The translations under genes and the position numbers were made by a program. Positions 56,584 to 64,000 of a stretch of DNA of 64,000 bases are shown one piece after another. This stretch comes from Halocaridina rubra (Eukaryota > Arthropoda > Malacostraca > Decapoda > Atyidae). The notes beneath the pieces are model-generated. The model was not told the DNA's origin. It saw only the letters and a program-made list of their open reading frames with translations, and did no database searches. Location: positions 105,001 through 169,000 of the forward strand of contig JAXCGZ010009438.1 of the NCBI GenBank assembly GCA_037179515.1, given 5' to 3'. Positions within the stretch are counted from its first letter, which is position 1. Each line of letters starts with the position of its first letter.

Positions 56584-56854
56584 CTTTTTTTTAATCTCCT
56601 TTACTTTTGGGTAACTGTGATTTAGGAAAGTTGTCTATCTAGCTACTATCTACCTTGGCTGTCTTCCCCATTTGGGGGGTAGCCGACATAAAAAAAAAAA
56701 AAGAACAATGAGGGTATTGTACTCCGAAATATTAAGTTCTCTCTTTCTTTCAGATTCTTTCTCATAATTTTAGAGGTTAACTATAATAAAGAATAGGAAC
56801 GCCTTAGCACGGCGGTATATGTGTATGTTTTTGATTCTCCACCCACGGATGGGT

Positions 56855-57085
56855 GGGACGGGTCATGGAGGACCCACAGGGCGGTCGCCAGCCGGCACAG
56901 GCCCCAACCCCCACTGTGGTGACCAGCCACAGCAGTAACCTCCCCAGTAAACAGCTGAAACTCTAGAAATCTCGACTCAATAGATGACGGATCCCCGTTC
57001 GAGCCGGGCCCACGGCGACTCTAAAGGAATGGCACAGTACCTTAATTCCCCAGCTTCAGTCCGTGTCTACCCCCCAATGGAGAGT
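56855..57085. repeat. SINE-C body (-) and SINE-B fragment (+)
   Basis: 56855-56965 is the reversed SINE-C body (CCCCAACCCCCACTGTGGTG). 56975-57085 has a plus-strand tRNA-like piece (CCCCGTTCGAGCCGGGCCC) and a SINE-B tail (TAATTCCCCAGCTTCAGTCC). Confidence 0.55.
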
Positions 57086-57280
57086 AACAGTGACAAATAA
57101 AAATTAAAATGTAAAACCTACCATAAAAATTTACTTTTCATGAAAATTATGTATCCACTTTTTAGGTATTGCTGATTTGCTGTTATTTAAATAATAGCTT
57201 GCAGTTTGTATTAACAATACAAAGATCGATCTATTTTTGCCTGGCTATTTTATACTTTCAAACCTGTGATATCCAATCAG

Positions 57281-57283
<3 letters not shown>

Positions 57284-57342
<59 letters not shown>
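57284..57342. repeat. (CT)n microsatellite
   Basis: About 30 CT units, 535 bp upstream of the lectin start codon. Confidence 0.97.
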
Positions 57343-57344
<2 letters not shown>

Positions 57345-57876
57345 ACACTTTCTCGTTATGCCCTGAGTTGTGGGTACTCGTAAGGACTAGGTCACCCCAT
57401 GCCCTACTTCTCAAGGGAGTCGAGGGCGAGCTAAGAAGAACCCTAACTAAAGAAGTTTCACTCACTTCTCCCTCGCTCCTCGTAGCTTTCGCTTCGCACT
57501 CCAAGGCCCCAACGTTTTCGCTGGTGAAAAATCTAACTTACTTGCACGTTGTATGTGAGCCACTTACAGTGCGTACTGTGTACAAGTTTTCTCATTCTTA
57601 CTAAGCAAGGTATCGTGGCAAAAAATAAATAAATAAAATAAAATTGTCCCGAATACAGTGATCAAAATTTATTATCAGAATTCTTTATGAATTCTTCTTC
57701 TAAACAGAAAAAAATAATTAATGTAAAAGAAGTCATAATACTGATCATAAAGGAAATAAAGAATTTATGTGCTTCATATTATACATTGAATATCTCAATA
57801 TAAAACAACTTAAAACTCTATTGAAATATTCATAAAAAGAACGTCAATTGAAAGCCTGCCATTGCACTTTTGAATA

Positions 57877-60824
<2,948 letters not shown>

Positions 60825-62320
60825 CAATGAGGCAAATGATCACTACTGCAATTTTTCATTCTGATGTTCTCAATGCGACAACTGCAGTTTCCAGTATACT
60901 GTACTATAGTCTCAATATTTCAAGTTGCTGTTCAATTGTGTTTAGATCATTATGTCATTATTATTTATTTCATTACATAGGTATCATATTTTAGTAAAGC
61001 AAAGGCTTATCTTTCTGTATCAGTATTTTCTTAGTGATAGATGTATACCTAAAAATTAGTAAATATGACATTACATAGGTTACAGAATACAGTAGTTTGA
61101 TATCCACCTGTCAGAGAAGTAAGGTTCTCTGATATACTTAAATCATTCTTATCATCAAATCTCTTGGCTTCTCCCATCAGTGGTTGCCAAAGCAGATCAA
61201 TTATTTCTGTATCACTCTAGCCCTTGTGTCCTCCATCACACCACACACCTTTATGTCTTCTCTCACCACATCCATGAGCCTCCTCTTTAACATACCTCTC
61301 CCCCTCCTGCCATCCTGAGCATCCATCTCCTAAAATACCCCTTATCCCTCCTCACCTATGCACAAACCATCTGTCATAATTTTATACTCAGTGAGTGGCT
61401 TTTAATAGCAACAGAAATTATGTATGATTACTAGAATTATTTATGCAATATCTATTTAATATGCGCTTGCTTGTGAAATCACCTATCAAAGTGACTTCAG
61501 TCTTCACCGACAGACAGTAATTTAATTGGAAAAAATAAATACCTCTTTTAGTTGCTCTATATGACATGAGTATTTCCAGTCAGTCAATATGGGCCTGGTG
61601 TTGCATAGTAGTACTGTACAGCTAGCGAGTCCTGGTTTCGAGCCCACACCAGGGTGTTAAGAGGGGCATCCAGTCTTAATCCCGAAGCTCCAACATGTCT
61701 GTGTCAATCTCCCTGGGCAAATGGGGATGAGCTGCGACTCATAAAATGGTTCATATTTCTAATCATCCCTTTTTCTCTTTGTCTCCTTGTATTTCATCAA
61801 TAGACTAACTCTCCATTGGAGCTGCTCTCCAAAAAGAGATGAAACTTAGCGTTCAAAATTATGATCTGTTTTACAGGCTTTGTAGGCAATGGTTTCTAAG
61901 CTCCATATTCACAAGGAGTTTAGAAAATATATATTTTTCCACCCAACAATCTCCATTTTATCTATGTTAGGTGAAAAAAGCACTTGTATTACTCGTTTTG
62001 ATAGTCGATAAAGTATTTCTAGAGTGACATGTAGTCTTTCATCCTTTTCTAAGTCCAATAAAATATGTAAGCTACACAGATTGTCCTGATACCTTCCCAA
62101 CAAGAGAAGGTATCACATACTTCATATTATCTCCTAGTGCAGGGAACAAGACTGCCGCCCCATTGTCATTCTATCTCCTAGGACAGGGAACTAGAATACC
62201 ACCGCCTTGTGGAAATCAACTATATGCAACAGAATTAACTAAAAGTCAACGTTGTTCTTTGACTTGGCAATCGTTCTCATACGAGGGATGACAACCTTTG
62301 TGTATTGATTTTTATTAAGA
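60825..62320. other. 3' flank of the lectin gene with SINE-B
   Basis: 61592-61750 is a plus-strand SINE-B (TTTCGAGCCCACACCAGG, AGGGGCATCCAGTCTTAATC). 61150-61380 is CT-rich and repeat-like without a family match. A 64-codon minus ORF at 61909-62103 (YQDNLCSLHILLDLEKDERL) is protein-like but unrecognised. Confidence 0.45.
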
Positions 62321-62885
62321 GTGTAATACCAAACAGTCAAAGAAAATTATCCTCAATGGGCCGTGGCACCAAGAAAACATTTAAGAAAATAAAGAGAGAG
62401 AGAAAAACGGGGAGTGCTATGCTTTGTCAGATGAGAAGGGATAAATATACATAACGATTTACGCCAGAATATTTGAGAGATGTACGCATAGGAAGAAAGC
62501 TGTAATTGAAGATAGATTTGACAATAAACTGTCCTGGCCAATTCTATGTATTGTGATCAGCATCTTTTACACACTAAATGCAAAATACTAAGTTTGTGTT
62601 GCTTCTTTAAATGGATATAAGAACTTGCCTTTATTATTAGTATTATTTTTGTAAATGTGATACACTTACTATCCAAACATGATACCATAGTCCAGAGACA
62701 CTAGCGGGATCAACATGTATTTTAATGTTTTATTTGCCACTATTAGTCTCCATATGGAGGTGGACACAGATGGATTGAAACTGGGAATTAAGACTGGATG
62801 CACTCCCTATCACCCCACCATTGGTTTTAGTTCTGGTCCATCACCTCCTGAGCTGGGCATCCTACCACTACACTATGGCAGTCTT
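62320..62885 (-). repeat. Repeat E and SINE-B, reversed
   Basis: 62320-62540 is reversed repeat E (CAATGGGCCGTGGCACCAAG, AAACGGGGAGTGCTATGC, AACTGTCCTGGCCA). 62738-62885 is minus-strand SINE-B (AGTCTCCATATGGAGGTGG, GGAATTAAGACTGGATGC). Confidence 0.65.
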
Positions 62886-62889
62886 CATT

Positions 62890-64000
62890 TAAAAAAAATG
62901 TAAATTGCTACAGCATGATTGGCCTTACCTTTATTACTGGTATTCTTGTAGTACATATGATATAATAATGATAAATTTGCAATCCAAGCGTGATGCCATA
63001 GTCCAAAGAAGCTAACAGGATCAACACTACTTAAAACAAATTAATCATTTGTTTCTTACATACCCTTGTCTTGCCAAATATACAGCAGAATGACATAACA
63101 AAGAAATAACAGCAATTCAGCAGGTAATATTACAAGTTTCCACTTTTCTGAACACAATAATTAGCTTGTTCATGCACACACATTTTCAACAACAAATATA
63201 ACATATAACAATAGCATCAATTCCCCTTGTAAGGGGAATGGCCGAGTCAAAGCACATTACATTCACCAGAAGTCGAACATGCAGTCTACAAAATCAAGGT
63301 CCTGTTTAAACATATCCAAAACTAGGCCTCAAGCTTACCAAATTTACCCTATCACAATCTTATAAGCCTGATGTCGCTCGGTAATATCATGTGAAGTTAT
63401 CACTTTTGTCCTTTTCATCCTACCTTTTGCATGCTTCTCGCCCTCCTGAATGTTTAGGAACTTCACACCCCTTACCTCCATCTCCATCTTGGTAGATATC
63501 TAGCTCAAATGCTTATTAGACCAGTTCGAGAAATCTTCTTTATCTATATTCAAAAGCCACAATTCCCTTTAAAAGGGGGGTGAATAGTTTATGCTAAAGA
63601 CTTGCCTCTTTGTGGGAAGATAATATTGAGGAGATTCTCAGTTCCTGAGCTCTGTCTTAAACAGTCAACTTTTTCACTATGATAAAGTACACAGAGGATG
63701 TATTCTTGCCCCTCTTCCTTATTACTCTTATTCATGCATCTTAGATGTCCATAGCAATTATGTAATTTCATTTCCACTCTCTCAATTAGCTTTTCCTATT
63801 TTAATACTAATACAGTGTCTTACTCTGCTCACTTTACAGTACTGTACTTCATTTTTCCTTTTCTCAACTACATTTAATAACGACTGTACCACAGGTTCTG
63901 ACGAGGAAAGAAAATTAAGACAAGTATAAAACAGTCAGATACGAGCTTCTCCTTTGTCATTAGCTTTGACCCATTTCCGTATGGGGTCACTATTTCTTGC
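62890..64000. other. Terminal spacer with repeat D
   Basis: 63210-63300 is the head of a plus-strand repeat D (CCCCTTGTAAGGGGAATGGC, CGAGTCAAAGCACATTACA). The rest has no recognisable gene; the 62-codon minus ORF at 63589-63777 is unconvincing. Confidence 0.4.

Noticed and set aside
57266..57604. 112-codon ORF starting in (CT)n, resembling a signal peptide plus short protein
   Set aside because: The hydrophobic-looking start is the Leu-Ser microsatellite; there is no homologous motif, and the ORF is not joined to lectin exons.

Overview
This window is animal nuclear DNA, most probably from a decapod crustacean. Coding sequence is split into short exons with GT..AG borders. Introns and spacers are filled with LINE fragments, tRNA-derived SINEs, MITEs and very long (AT)n, (AAT)n, (CTT)n and (AC)n microsatellites. 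Short TTAGG-type tracts and a haemolymph-style C-type lectin fit an arthropod. The decapod assignment is inference from repeat style; no organism-specific marker was available. No bacterial, organellar or viral genes were seen.

Five host genes can be built exon by exon with matching phases. (1) 8747-17102 (+): a lysine-rich nuclear protein whose C-terminal third resembles Mis18-binding protein 1 / KNL2, a centromere CENP-A loading factor. (2) 22918-41205 (-): a complete 14-exon, 651-residue TTC30 / IFT70 gene (intraflagellar transport complex B), with a consensus RFX X-box 286 bp upstream of its start codon. (3) 45086-50360 (+): a complete 4-exon, 137-residue fatty-acid-binding protein. (4) 53967-54302 (-): an intronless, divergent histone H2B variant with TATA, CCAAT and GC boxes upstream and a histone-like stem-loop downstream. 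(5) 57877-60824 (+): a three-exon secreted coiled-coil C-type lectin carrying one apparent 1-nt frameshift.

The genes are arranged convergent (1/2), divergent (2/3), convergent (3/4) and divergent (4/5). They are functionally unrelated and share no operon-like organisation.

The rest is mobile DNA. At 0.1-2.6 kb lies a dead hAT/ZMYM-type transposase split by SINE-A. Several LINE lineages are present: a CR1-like element at 5.0-6.8 kb with one in-frame stop, five or more 3' ends of a second CR1-like family (LINE-B) sitting against microsatellites, endonuclease and reverse-transcriptase pieces of others, and a LINE in intron 3 of the FABP gene. Tigger/pogo remnants and two internally deleted Tigger MITEs, a second TA-flanked MITE family, and a 214-bp foldback element with TAA duplications are also seen. 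Repeat labels used below: SINE-A (about 195 bp, tRNA-like head, ends in CCGGAACC); SINE-B (about 150 bp, tRNA-like head plus a 'CCCATT..AATGGGG' tail); repeat C (about 150 bp); repeat D (about 250 bp); repeat E (about 250 bp).

I found no clear new multi-gene system. The best leads are the H2B variant that lacks the canonical ubiquitination lysine, the KNL2-like gene, the X-box at IFT70, and the nested SINE/LINE/SINE insertion at the FABP intron 3 splice donor.
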